The notes under the pieces: model-generated
Told to the model about the DNA's origin: nothing
What the model saw: only the letters and a program-made list of their open reading frames with translations
The model's database searches: none
Assembly: GCA_009785015.1 (NCBI GenBank)
Contig: WQXD01000030.1
Span: 1 to 22,510, forward strand
Source: Oscillospiraceae bacterium
Lineage (GTDB): Bacteria > Bacillota_A > Clostridia > Oscillospirales > WRJC01
Length of the DNA stretch: 22,510 nucleotides
Direction of reading: 5' to 3'
In this document: one piece after another, positions 1-7,713 of the stretch
Layout of the letters: every line of letters begins with the position of its first letter
How positions within the stretch are numbered: position 1 is the stretch's first letter
Translations under genes and position numbers: made by a program

Positions 1-65
1 ATATTTTCAAATATATTATCTTCAATATAATCAAGTGCTTTGTTGAGAGTTGCAACCCAGTCCAT
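1..65 (-). CDS. AraC-family-like regulator, N-terminal fragment (runs off the window)
   Basis: Reading the minus strand from the ATG at 63-65 gives 21 codons beginning MDWVATLNKALDYIEDN before the window ends. This opening, a WxxxLNKALDYIE helix right at the N terminus, resembles AraC/XylS-type regulators that carry the helix-turn-helix at the N terminus followed by an effector-binding domain. A very strong ribosome binding site, GGAGGCG at 71-77, lies 5 nt upstream of the start, and an extended -10 promoter lies just before it. Only the first helix can be seen, so the family call is an inference from a short stretch. If correct, it could regulate one of the sugar loci nearby. Confidence 0.6.
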   Translation of the reverse strand, partial: MDWVATLNKALDYIEDNIFEN

Positions 66-87
66 ACTATCGCCTCCTTCCAAAATT

Positions 88-96
88 ATTATAGCA
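88..96 (-). promoter_or_regulatory. Extended -10 promoter of the AraC-like gene
   Basis: On the minus strand the sequence reads TGCTATAAT, a perfect -10 hexamer (93 to 88) with the TG extension typical of promoters lacking a good -35. The hexamer 17 nt upstream (ATGAAC) is a poor -35. The -10 is 23 nt from the start codon at 65. Confidence 0.55.
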
Positions 97-215
97 TGGT
101 TTTTCAAACAGTTCATGTCTTAAAATGATTTGATTTGTCCCGCAAAATATAAATTCATACTCATACCCGTTTCAATATATTCGCGCCCAAATATAAATTC
201 CGTACCTTATATTCA
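97..215. other. Intergenic stretch with no recognised gene
   Basis: This AT-rich spacer separates the AraC-like start from the 3' end of the AAA/nuclease gene. The only structure seen is a short direct repeat, AATATAAATTC, at about 147 and 190. No convincing terminator for the AAA/nuclease gene was found here. Confidence 0.4.
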
Positions 216-1817
216 TTAAACAATTTCCATTTTCATTTCAATTTCATCGCGTCCAAGGAATGCGAACGCAGCCAAATATATGGTTTTACCGCGACCGATG
301 TACTTTGTGTGATAACTCCGCTCTTTTATCTGCACCATTCCCTCGTTCAACGCCGCTGTAAATAATTTTTCTTTTTCCGCTTGGTTTGTTTCAGGAGCGC
401 AGTCTTTGTATTTGAACTCCATGACGTAGACTTTGTCTTCCATTTCCAAAACCGCGTCAATACGCCCTTTCGACGTCGAAACTTCAGCGTCCGTGTCGAA
501 CCCGAGCACGCTCATCACCGCGTAAAATATCGAATGATAATACGCTTCGCGGTCGATATGCAGCTGATAGGGTATAGATGCGAACAGGCTGCGCAGCAAA
601 TCGAGCATCTTCTGTAGGTCGCCGCTATGCAGCGCGTCCGTGATTTCCAACTGCGTCCGGTCGGCGTGCATGTTGCCGCTCTCGGTGAACGCCGACAACA
701 CGTGCAGGCTAAACGCTTTCCTCACCTCGCGGTTCGGCATTTCCAGAATATATGATGCTTCTTCAAATCCCGAGAGTATCACTTCTTTTATGGTGAGATA
801 CCCGGTTTGGAACAGTATCAGTTCCGGATCTATTTTGTCAAGCTCCACAGTATCGAGCATCATTTCGGTTACCCTGAGGTTTTTCATATTCGTGTACGCA
901 GACGGCTGCTGCTTCATTATATTCAACAGGAAGCTCGGAGTGCCGCTGACATACCAGAACGCCGCGAACCGTTTTTTGAAGAAAAAGTTGAGCAGCGAAA
1001 ACGGGTTGATCACGCGCGTTTTGCCGTCCCACGAATAACCGTCGTACCACGCGAGTATTTCGTCGTATAGGCTGTCGCACTTTTTGCAGCTGTCGAGCGC
1101 CTGCAGGCTCTCGATGTGCTCGCCAAAATAGCGGCTGAGTTCGTCCTTGGTGATGCCGCATATGTTCGCATATTCATTTATCAGGGTAATATCCAGCAAA
1201 TTGTTGAGTTCGGAGAACAACGACGTTTTCGTGAATTTAGAAACGCCTGTAAAAAACGTAAACCGCAGGTGTTCGTCCATCGACTTCAATATGCCGTAGA
1301 AATTTTTCAATACTTTTCTGTTCTCCGATGCTGTCTCTAAGTTGTCTATATGATCCAGTATCGGCTTGTCGTATTCGTCTATCAGCACCACCACGCGTTG
1401 GTTGTATTTTTCGTGTAGTTTTCTGATAAGATATTTGAACGTATCGGACGGGACATCGTCGTCCGTATCAAATCCTTCTTTTTTAATGCGAAATTTTAAT
1501 TCTTTCAAAATGGAACGTTCCAAAACGTCCGGATTTTTAGTCGATATATCGCTCATATCAATACGGACCACGGGATATTTTGCATAATCGTAGTCCGATT
1601 CGTATATCCATAGCCCACGAAACAATTCTTTATTCCCCGCGAATACTTCGCCGATAGTGTTCAGCAGCAGCGATTTTCCGAACCGCCGCGGGCGCGACAG
1701 AAAATAACAGCTCGCGCCGTTAATGAGGTTGTATATATACTGCGTTTTGTCTGCGTAAACATAATCGCCTTCGATTATTTTTGCGAAATTTTGTATTCCG
1801 AGCGGCAACTTTTTCAT
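216..1817 (-). CDS. AAA-ATPase-like / PD-(D/E)XK nuclease-like protein (DUF1703 type)
   Basis: A 533-residue protein. The N-terminal part matches the AAA-ATPase_like family: it opens LPLGIQNFAKIIEGDYVYADKT, has a P-loop RPRRFGKS at residues 42-49 and a Walker B VVVLIDEYDKP around 142-152. The C-terminal part is a PD-(D/E)XK nuclease-like domain with GRIDAVL (Asp454) followed by VMEFKYK (Glu467, Lys469), so both motifs look intact. An ATG six codons upstream (1833-1835) is less likely to be the start, because the AAAGGAAG ribosome binding site overlaps that region and sits 7 nt before the ATG at 1815-1817. The family is common and often multicopy in anaerobes. Its biological role is not established; roles in mobile elements or defence have been suggested but nothing here decides it. 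Confidence 0.85.
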   Translation of the reverse strand: MKKLPLGIQNFAKIIEGDYVYADKTQYIYNLINGASCYFLSRPRRFGKSLLLNTIGEVFAGNKELFRGLWIYESDYDYAKYPVVRIDMSDISTKNPDVLERSILKELKFRIKKEGFDTDDDVPSDTFKYLIRKLHEKYNQRVVVLIDEYDKPILDHIDNLETASENRKVLKNFYGILKSMDEHLRFTFFTGVSKFTKTSLFSELNNLLDITLINEYANICGITKDELSRYFGEHIESLQALDSCKKCDSLYDEILAWYDGYSWDGKTRVINPFSLLNFFFKKRFAAFWYVSGTPSFLLNIMKQQPSAYTNMKNLRVTEMMLDTVELDKIDPELILFQTGYLTIKEVILSGFEEASYILEMPNREVRKAFSLHVLSAFTESGNMHADRTQLEITDALHSGDLQKMLDLLRSLFASIPYQLHIDREAYYHSIFYAVMSVLGFDTDAEVSTSKGRIDAVLEMEDKVYVMEFKYKDCAPETNQAEKEKLFTAALNEGMVQIKERSYHTKYIGRGKTIYLAAFAFLGRDEIEMKMEIV

Positions 1818-1846
1818 ACAACGACTTCCTTTCATTTACACATATA

Positions 1847-1875
1847 GTGAAAAGGGTCAAAGTGACCCTTTTCAC
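1847..1875 (-). terminator. Perfect 13-bp inverted repeat, probable terminator or attenuator
   Basis: GTGAAAAGGGTCA at 1847-1859 and its exact complement TGACCCTTTTCAC at 1863-1875 are separated by three bases. The repeat lies 26 bp past the stop of the glycosidase-like gene and 29 bp before the AAA/nuclease start, so it probably ends the four-gene minus-strand unit. The minus-strand sequence after the stem is TATATGTG rather than a T-run, so an intrinsic terminator is not certain; an operator or RNA-stabilising hairpin is possible. Confidence 0.6.
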
Positions 1876-1901
1876 TTTTGGATTTATGCCTTATTTTGGA
1901 T

Positions 1902-3629
1902 TCAGCCGTTGGCCCTCTCGAAAACGCCTTTGATAAACGGGTTGGGGTCGATTATGTCGCCGGGATTGTTGGTGATAATCGTGGGGATCGTGTTGTGGTC
2001 GTCGTAAATTTTAAGACGCATATATTCGTCCTCGTTTCGTCCCGAAAGCCCCGCGTATCCTATCGTTTTGCACAAGCTTCCGAGTATGAATTCGTTTACC
2101 GCGCAGTCGCCGCCGCACCGGGGCAGCTCAGGAATGGAATGATGCCCGCTTCTGTATAAATGCATTTGCGCAAATGACAGCCCCTGCGCCGTGATTTCGT
2201 TCAATCCCTCGCCGCCTATCGGAAGCCCGCCCTGTATTTCGCCGAGCATTTTTATCAGATCGCCTATCCCTTCGGTGCTCGTCCTGCCCTCGACTATCGC
2301 GTTGTGCAGGTTGTAGGTGCAAAGCGTGACGTCGACAAAACATGCCGCGACCGGATAACTGTCCGCAACTTCGCGCACCCTTTTATACAATTCGCTGTGC
2401 CACATCGACAGACCCGTGTGTATTTTGGTCATAATGTTGTACGGGCGGTTTCGGGGGTCCGTCTTCGCGTATTCGGTCCACGGCACGCCGAGATATCTGC
2501 CGTTGTCCCAGCCCCAGCCGTAAACTGTTTTGAGGTCGATATGCTGCATCAAAAAATCCGAGAACATCGGATAAACCGGGTGCGACGGGTCAATTTCCAT
2601 GGCGTTCATGTGAGGGGCTATCTTAAAGCCGAGTTTCGCGCCGTGCTGTATATATTTGACCGCCGCCGCACTCGGGGCATAGTCCGGGTAGTTCTGGTCA
2701 TATTTGAAATCGCGCCAGTTCGCCATGTGTATGAGCACTTTGTTCGGGTCGGTTTTTTGCGCGATCGCGTCGAGCACATCCGTATTGCTGTCAGCCCAGC
2801 TCACCGCCATTTTTATATCCGGCAGCCAGGCGGGCCGTTTCGACTTTTCCTTTTCGAGCCCGTATGTCTTATACAGCCACTCCCTATAGATTCCCGCGGG
2901 CACTTTCCAGCCGCCGTCATAGACGTTGATCCGCCATGTCAGCCCTCCCGCCGACTTGTTGTTGTCGAGGGGCCCGAATGCCTCGCTGATCAAAGCGATC
3001 CTGTGCGGATCCGCGGCATTTCCGGTGACAAGCTGTTTTGGCAGATACTTGTCGTCGCGGCAATGCACCCAGAACCCGTCTTTGGTTTCGCCGCCGCTTT
3101 CGAATATGATCAATCCGATTTCCCAGCTTATGGGCCATTCATATACCGCGCCGGGCTCGTTTATCGGGTCGCCGGTGCCATAGCCGCAGTAAAGCGGGTC
3201 GTCGAGCTTTACCTTCAGTCCCTGACAGGTCGGCGTGAGCGCGTATAAATCCTTGTCTATACCTTTGATGGAGAAAGCGCAGCCTTTCACCCCCGGCCTG
3301 CCCGAGGTCGCCGACGGGCGTATCAAAATATCGCCGGTTTCCTCGTCCGTCGAAATATATGTGACCCCGTCGCCGTACCAGCTGTGATACACAAATTCGG
3401 CGCGTTTTTCGGAGAGGAGGTGACATTCGACGGATCCGGTGTCCAAACGCTTCGCGCCCCCGTTTGACCAGGTGACATAAACCCCGGCTTCCGAAGGAGT
3501 TGTTTCTATATATTTCCGTTTTGTGATTTTGGATGTGAGCGAAGTGATGATTCCGTTTTCAAAAGTCGCGGTTTGGGTCGAAGTTTCAACTGTCAGCACG
3601 TTGTTTTCCAGTGTAAAAATGTCCGGCAT
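1902..3629 (-). CDS. Glycosidase-like protein (DUF6259 type, putative glycoside hydrolase)
   Basis: A 575-residue cytoplasmic protein without a signal peptide. The first ~250 residues look like a beta-rich domain (IITSLTSKITKRKYIE, GVTYISTDEETGDILIRPSA), followed by a likely TIM-barrel region from about residue 270 (WLPDIKMAVSWAD, LGFKIAPHMNAMEIDP, CFVDVTLCTYN, GLPIGGEGLNEIT). This layout resembles the DUF6259 group of glycosidase-like proteins. Asp433 in FVDVT and Glu474 or Glu478 in GGEGLNE sit where barrel-end catalytic acids would be expected, but that is inference. An AAGGGGA ribosome binding site precedes the ATG. It is the last gene of the unit with the GH4 glycosidase (44-bp gap). The substrate is unknown. 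Confidence 0.6.
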   Translation of the reverse strand: MPDIFTLENNVLTVETSTQTATFENGIITSLTSKITKRKYIETTPSEAGVYVTWSNGGAKRLDTGSVECHLLSEKRAEFVYHSWYGDGVTYISTDEETGDILIRPSATSGRPGVKGCAFSIKGIDKDLYALTPTCQGLKVKLDDPLYCGYGTGDPINEPGAVYEWPISWEIGLIIFESGGETKDGFWVHCRDDKYLPKQLVTGNAADPHRIALISEAFGPLDNNKSAGGLTWRINVYDGGWKVPAGIYREWLYKTYGLEKEKSKRPAWLPDIKMAVSWADSNTDVLDAIAQKTDPNKVLIHMANWRDFKYDQNYPDYAPSAAAVKYIQHGAKLGFKIAPHMNAMEIDPSHPVYPMFSDFLMQHIDLKTVYGWGWDNGRYLGVPWTEYAKTDPRNRPYNIMTKIHTGLSMWHSELYKRVREVADSYPVAACFVDVTLCTYNLHNAIVEGRTSTEGIGDLIKMLGEIQGGLPIGGEGLNEITAQGLSFAQMHLYRSGHHSIPELPRCGGDCAVNEFILGSLCKTIGYAGLSGRNEDEYMRLKIYDDHNTIPTIITNNPGDIIDPNPFIKGVFERANG

Positions 3630-3673
3630 AGATAAATTCCCCTTTCATGTTACGATAAATTTTACCACCTTCC

Positions 3674-4993
3674 CTATTTCGCGTGAAAATGGGGGAGATA
3701 ATCCTTATGGGTCTCCAATATGCAGTCCGCGATTTTTTCGGCGGTTTGCCTGTTTGGGGCAGTCAGGTCGGCGATCAGCGCCTGTATGACCATATTCCTG
3801 TCGCCGCTAAGCGACGCTTCGACGGTCAGCGCGTGAGAGGCCGTGATGCGCTGTAAAATGGCGTTGAGCCCCGCGGGCAGCTCACCGCAGTTATACGGGT
3901 GGAAGCCCGAGCCGTTTACAAGCGTGGTCACTTCGAGTACGGCGTCCGAAGGCAGGTTTGGGACAATGCCCCCATTCGGCAGATTTACCGTCCGCTCCAC
4001 GGCTTTGCCGCTGCCCAATGCCGCCATGGTCACATCGATGAATAAATCCTCATCGCGCAGCACCGAACCCGCCGCGGTCCCCTCGGGCAGCACAGTCAGC
4101 GCCTTATGCCCGTAAGCCTGCGCTTCCATTTCGGCGCATACATCGTCCCAGTGTTTCGCGTAATGCTCGAAATCATGGCCGCCGTCCACGCCGAAAGTCT
4201 TGCCGTAGTAGGCGCCTTTTGCCAGTGAGAGCGGCATGAATTCGCAGATATGGCCGTCGCCGACCGCCGGAAATGCCCCGAATGTCTCAAACAATTCCCA
4301 GGTGAACTGGCCCCCCACGCGTTTTGAAGGGTCGTTTGCCATGACATTTCTGACCCGGTCCCATACGCTCTTGCCGTTATGGGTGAACTCGGTGATCCAT
4401 GTGAAGTGATTCACACCGACCGCTTTGCTCCAGGTTTCTTCGAAAGGCACCCCTATGACGTCCGCCAGCTGGCGCTGTATGGCCGTCACTCCGTAACATA
4501 ACCCGATTGTCTTTATTTTGCTGTATTTGTTCAGCGCCCGGCAGTTTACCGACATGGGGTTGGTGAAATTCACAAGCAGCGCCCCCGGGCACAGCTTTTC
4601 CATGTCCGCCGCCACTTCCAGCAAAACGGGGATCGTGCGCATCGCCCTTGACAGGCCGCCCGCCCCGAATGTGTCGCCCGTGCTTTGGTATATATTGAAT
4701 TGCCTGAATGCGAACACATCCCGTTCCCACGCTTTTCTGCCCCCCACTCCGATTGTCGAAACGACCGCGTCCGCCCCGCCCAGAACGTCAAGCCGGTTGA
4801 CCGAACCGGTGATTTTGATTCCGGATTTGTAATACTGCGTCAGCCTGCGGCCCAAATTCAAGGCGACATCCAAGCATTTCTCGTCGATGTCGACCATTTT
4901 GATTTCCCAGTCGCCGCCGTATTTGATGACGCTCTCGACTATGCCTTTGGTAAAGTATGTGCTGCCCACTCCGAGCAATACGATATTTTTCAT
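3674..4993 (-). CDS. Glycoside hydrolase family 4 (NAD+- and Mn2+-dependent glycosidase)
   Basis: A 439-residue GH4 protein. GH4 enzymes cleave glycosides through transient oxidation by bound NAD+, using a metal held by Cys and His. Visible features are the Rossmann start IVLLGVGSTYF (Gly8, Gly10, Ser11), VNFTNPMS with Asn142 and Asn145, the metal-site motif Cys166-Tyr-Gly-Val, and GVNHFTW with Asn195 and His196. Length fits the family. Known GH4 subgroups use CHEV, CHSV, CHGx, CDMP or CN-type motifs at the Cys; the CYGV here fits none, being nearest the glucuronidase type with Tyr for His. A GGGAGG ribosome binding site supports the start. It follows the decayed methyltransferase by 31 bp. 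Confidence 0.9.
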   Translation of the reverse strand: MKNIVLLGVGSTYFTKGIVESVIKYGGDWEIKMVDIDEKCLDVALNLGRRLTQYYKSGIKITGSVNRLDVLGGADAVVSTIGVGGRKAWERDVFAFRQFNIYQSTGDTFGAGGLSRAMRTIPVLLEVAADMEKLCPGALLVNFTNPMSVNCRALNKYSKIKTIGLCYGVTAIQRQLADVIGVPFEETWSKAVGVNHFTWITEFTHNGKSVWDRVRNVMANDPSKRVGGQFTWELFETFGAFPAVGDGHICEFMPLSLAKGAYYGKTFGVDGGHDFEHYAKHWDDVCAEMEAQAYGHKALTVLPEGTAAGSVLRDEDLFIDVTMAALGSGKAVERTVNLPNGGIVPNLPSDAVLEVTTLVNGSGFHPYNCGELPAGLNAILQRITASHALTVEASLSGDRNMVIQALIADLTAPNRQTAEKIADCILETHKDYLPHFHAK

Positions 4994-5024
4994 ACTTGCA
5001 AATCCTCCCGTTTTTTAAATTATT

Positions 5025-5866
5025 TCAGACGCTTTTGATTATTTTTAGAATGCGCCTCTCGCAGTCTTCGCTTATCAGCGGTTCAAGGGCGGGCCCTTCC
5101 ATTATTGAAACAGCCGTTTCCCTCGCCCTGTCACAGTCGCTTTTCTTGTTCCACTGGCTGTATGTCTCGCGCGAGAATATATCCGGTTCCCACACGCAGT
5201 CCCGCGCGTTTTCCGCCGTATGCGGATGAGAAGCGAAGAAAGTGTCCTCCCGCGCGCAATCCCTTATCGTTTCAAAAGCGAGATCGGCTTCGCCTGTACC
5301 GAAGCCCCGGAATACGCGTTTTAGATAACCGGCGGCTTCGTTGTCCAACACCATCTGCACCGGCGAGTGAACTTCGTCCACCGACAAAAGCCCCGCGGAA
5401 ATATTGCCGGTTCGGCCCTTTGATATATTGAAAACCGCCGCGCTCATCTTCTGAACTCCCGCCTCGTATGACGGCACTTTCGCGTCGGACAGCCCGCCGC
5501 TCATCCAGAAGGGCAAGTTGTAATGACAGGCGATATCCGCCGTCGCGTTGTTTACCAACAGGCGTTCGGGGCGGCCGTACTGGAAGGCGCAGGTGCGCAT
5601 GTCCAAAACCGCCATGCCGCAGGATATGCCGAAATATCTGTCCCCGTACAGAGCCGCCCGCAGAATCGACAAAAACAACTGTTCGGCTATATTTTGCGAT
5701 ATGGCGCCCGCCGGCGTGAGCGGATTTTTTGCGGGTTGTATTCGCAGACGAGCGAAGCGAGTTTTTCATGCGCGGCCGAAACGCCGCAATCGTTTAAAAT
5801 GCGAAACGAAGCCGCGACGATGTTTTCGATATCGGAGGCCTGCGTGAATTTGACTCCGTCATACAT
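5025..5866 (-). pseudogene. Decayed MttB-family corrinoid methyltransferase (internal deletion plus frame change)
   Basis: The ATG at 5864-5866, with AGGGGGCG upstream, opens a frame of 59 codons starting MYDGVKFTQASDIEN and containing FRILNDCGVSAAHEKL, which matches the N terminus of trimethylamine methyltransferase (MttB)-family proteins. It stops at TAG 5687-5689. A second frame, offset by two bases, is open from about 5745 (NPLTPAGAISQN) to 5025 and is clearly the MttB C-terminal half: DMRTCAFQYGRPE, GGLSDAKVPSYEAGVQK, FFASHPHTAENARDCVWEP. Together they cover about 280 residues against roughly 460-500 usual, so some 200 residues between the parts are missing. The joint is near CCGCAAAAAATCCGC (about 5735-5750). 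Sequencing error could explain a frameshift but not the missing segment. It lies between the SIS and GH4 genes in the same orientation. Confidence 0.75.
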
Positions 5867-5892
5867 AAAATACGCCCCCTTTTTAATACGTT

Positions 5893-6939
5893 TCAGTATA
5901 TGATATACGGCACGAGATTGCCGGGATTGTCGGGGTCTTTTCCGCGTGAAAGCGCGAAATGGTGCGCAAACGACTGCATGACGAAGATAAAGTGCAGCGC
6001 TGTTATTTCTTTTTCGTAATCGCCGTCAAGTGAAAACGCATAATCGGCCCAATCGGCCCCACGCGGCGCCACCGCGTACACTTTCGCGCCCGCCGCCCGT
6101 ATTTCTCCGGCGATTTTTCGCTCATGCTCCGCAAAGCCGCCCGAGCATACAAAAACCGCCGTTTTCGGCCCTGCGGTGACAATGGGACCGTGGCGGTATT
6201 CGAGGAGCTGAAAATAGTTCGCGTCGAACTGCGCCATTTCGATGACTATATACGCGCCCTCGACCGTCAAACCGTACTGCGCCCCGCTTCCCAGCGTGAC
6301 AAGCGAATGCACCTTTGACGCATCCGCTATTTCGCGCGCTGCCGCCTCGTGTTTTAAATACAGCGACGGCGCGTTTTGCAGATATTTTTTCAGATTTTCA
6401 ATTGACGCCGGGTCGCCTCCCGCAATCGCCGCGATTGTGAGGCATGCCATATACAGATTGGAAAAAAAGCGCGTCTGGCAGACGGAGCCCTCGTTTGCCC
6501 AGCCGATATTTAAGGCCAGGTCGGATTTATGGGCGAGTTCGTTTTCGGCGTATCCGATAATCGACAGCACGCGGCAATCCGGATATATCGACTTTAAAAC
6601 ATCGACCGCGTCGAGCAGTTCCTTGGTGCGCCCGGAGCGCGACGGGCATATGAAAACCGGATTGTCGTATGCCCCGCGAAATTCATCGGGGCATAAAACG
6701 ACCTCCGACGCCTTCACGGCATAGGCGCGGCGCCCTGTTTTTTGCTTCATCGTCTTGTGCGCCGAAAGCGACATCCAGTAACTCGACCCGCAAGCCACAA
6801 ACACGATATCCCCGGTATTTTGGCCGCTCGAAAAAAAATCGGCGATCTGAGCCCTGTTTTCTTCGATATAGCCGAGCGTTTGCCCAAGGGCTGTATATTG
6901 TTTATGTATTTCCTCATGTGACAGATATTGTTTTTCCAT
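5893..6939 (-). CDS. Double-SIS sugar-phosphate isomerase / deglycase
   Basis: A 348-residue protein with two sugar-isomerase (SIS) domains, as in the GlmS isomerase half, AgaS and FrlB families that act on phosphorylated amino or ketose sugars. The first domain has VACGSSYW (residues 48-55) and CPSRSGRTKE (98-107); the second has LGSGAQYG (216-223) and LLEYRHGP (245-252), whose Glu247 and His250 match the catalytic pair region of GlmS-like isomerases. There is no glutaminase domain. The ATG at 6937-6939 is preferred over one ten codons upstream because a GGAAGGGGGG ribosome binding site lies just before it and the promoter -10 would overlap the longer start. First gene of the minus-strand unit. 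The substrate is probably an intracellular phosphorylated amino-sugar or glycated compound (inference). Confidence 0.85.
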   Translation of the reverse strand: MEKQYLSHEEIHKQYTALGQTLGYIEENRAQIADFFSSGQNTGDIVFVACGSSYWMSLSAHKTMKQKTGRRAYAVKASEVVLCPDEFRGAYDNPVFICPSRSGRTKELLDAVDVLKSIYPDCRVLSIIGYAENELAHKSDLALNIGWANEGSVCQTRFFSNLYMACLTIAAIAGGDPASIENLKKYLQNAPSLYLKHEAAAREIADASKVHSLVTLGSGAQYGLTVEGAYIVIEMAQFDANYFQLLEYRHGPIVTAGPKTAVFVCSGGFAEHERKIAGEIRAAGAKVYAVAPRGADWADYAFSLDGDYEKEITALHFIFVMQSFAHHFALSRGKDPDNPGNLVPYIIY

Positions 6940-6969
6940 AATTGTGCCCCCCTTCCGTTTGATATACAT

Positions 6970-6998
6970 ATTTTAAACCAAAACCGCAAAAATGTCAA
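6970..6998 (-). promoter_or_regulatory. SigmaA-type promoter of the SIS/GH4 operon
   Basis: On the minus strand TTGACA (6998-6993), a 17-nt spacer and TAAAAT (6975-6970) lie 31 nt before the SIS start codon. The sequence just upstream, reading CCGTTATTTTCCCGGCAAAACGC, closely matches the region ahead of the promoter at 13791-13819. Confidence 0.85.
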
Positions 6999-7056
6999 GC
7001 GTTTTGCCGGGAAAATAACGGCTTTCATAATAACTTTCAAAAAAATAAAATTCATA

Positions 7057-7085
7057 TTGAAGTTTTCAAAAAAACATGATATAAT
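7057..7085 (+). promoter_or_regulatory. SigmaA-type promoter, divergent from the SIS operon
   Basis: TTGAAG (7057-7062), a 17-nt spacer and a perfect TATAAT (7080-7085) face rightwards. Transcription would cover the possible small ORF at 7147, the 12-bp inverted repeat and the CD3324-type gene at 7335. Confidence 0.75.
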
Positions 7086-7146
7086 GTCAACAAAGGGTAT
7101 AGCCCGAAAATAATGAACCAGAGCAGGAAATTGAAAGGAATTAAAA

Positions 7147-7245
7147 ATGAACATAAAAAGAACGCTTACCGGAATCTTTATTGTTTCGCTCCATGCAAAG
7201 CCTGATTGTGAAACGGCGATACTTTGCATGGAGGTTAAAAAATAA
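7147..7245 (+). CDS. Possible 32-residue small ORF of unknown function
   Basis: ATG at 7147 is preceded by AAAGGAAT with good spacing, and the frame runs 32 codons to TAA at 7243-7245. The peptide begins MNIKRTLTGIFIVSLHAKP, has a short hydrophobic stretch and two cysteines near its C terminus. It lies 60 nt past a near-consensus promoter. It could be a translated small protein, a leader peptide, or chance. The 12-bp inverted repeat inside its 3' half argues that the RNA structure may matter more than the peptide. Confidence 0.3.
   Translation: MNIKRTLTGIFIVSLHAKPDCETAILCMEVKK
7189..7233 (+). repeat. Perfect 12-bp inverted repeat (hairpin) upstream of the HTH gene
   Basis: CTCCATGCAAAG at 7189-7200 and its exact complement CTTTGCATGGAG at 7222-7233 flank a 21-nt loop. 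There is no T-run after it, so it is not a standard terminator. A related partial sequence, TTTTGCTCCATACA, recurs about 90 nt downstream near 7287. It may be an RNA regulatory hairpin or a protein-binding site. Confidence 0.6.
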
Positions 7246-7334
7246 ACCCTGTCGCCAATAGTATCTGCTATTTCATGTGTTTAGGTTTTGCTCCATACAT
7301 TTTCAGAACATAACTTTTACTCGGAGGAACATAC

Positions 7335-7598
7335 ATGAAATATCAAAACGCGGACGCCGTATTTCCAGTCGCACTTCTTGCGGAAATTCAAAAGTACGTG
7401 CAAGACGGCATGATATATATACCCAGAGCCAAAGAGAACCGCAGGCAATGGGGAGAAAATACCGGATGCCGAAAATATATCGCGGAAAGAAACGATGCGA
7501 TGCGGAAGAAATTCCGAACGTCAGACAGCATAGACGCACTCGCTGACGAATATAATTTGGCGGTGGAAACGGTAAAAAAAATTGTTTACGGCAAATAA
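7335..7598 (+). CDS. CD3324-type small helix-turn-helix protein
   Basis: An 87-residue protein. It opens MKYQNADAVFPVALLAEIQKY, has GMIYIPR, a WGENTGCRKYI segment, and ends in a Mor-like helix-turn-helix (SIDALADEYNLAVETVKKIVY). This layout is typical of the CD3324 family, small predicted DNA-binding proteins widespread in Clostridia whose role is undefined. A CGGAGGAAC ribosome binding site sits 4 nt before the ATG. A clear terminator follows, so it is transcribed separately from the ABC genes downstream, though it may regulate them or itself. Confidence 0.85.
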   Translation: MKYQNADAVFPVALLAEIQKYVQDGMIYIPRAKENRRQWGENTGCRKYIAERNDAMRKKFRTSDSIDALADEYNLAVETVKKIVYGK

Positions 7599-7605
7599 TA
7601 CATAG

Positions 7606-7633
7606 GCCTTCATATAAAATGAGGGCTTTTTTT
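7606..7633 (+). terminator. Rho-independent terminator of the CD3324-type gene
   Basis: GCCTTCAT (7606-7613) pairs with ATGAGGGC (7619-7626), including one G-T pair, around a 5-nt loop, followed by seven T residues (7627-7633). Confidence 0.85.
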
Positions 7634-7664
7634 ATGCCGAAAATTATTTAAATTGTTTTGGGTA

Positions 7665-7693
7665 TATACATATCGTCATAAATCATGTATAAT
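7665..7693 (+). promoter_or_regulatory. Promoter of the ABC exporter pair
   Basis: A perfect TATAAT at 7688-7693 lies 17 nt after TATACA (7665-7670), a weak -35. The ATG at 7714 follows a strong AAAGAGG ribosome binding site. Confidence 0.6.
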
Positions 7694-7713
7694 TAAATTA
7701 AAGAGGTAAAATT

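Noticed and set aside
1832..1860. A promoter with TTGACC inside the palindrome driving the AAA/nuclease gene
   Set aside because: The hexamer 17 nt downstream is AAATGA, not a -10, so no supported promoter could be placed there.
2304..3248. A 314-codon open frame on the plus strand opposite the glycosidase-like gene
   Set aside because: Arg/His/Val-rich antisense translation without motifs; the minus-strand gene is coherent with its ribosome binding site and operon position.
5687..5689. In-frame TAG in an MttB-family gene as a pyrrolysine codon
   Set aside because: The TAG falls after the frame has already left MttB homology, at about codon 60, far from the pyrrolysine site, and downstream codons in that frame do not resemble MttB. 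The surviving C-terminal part has no internal TAG.
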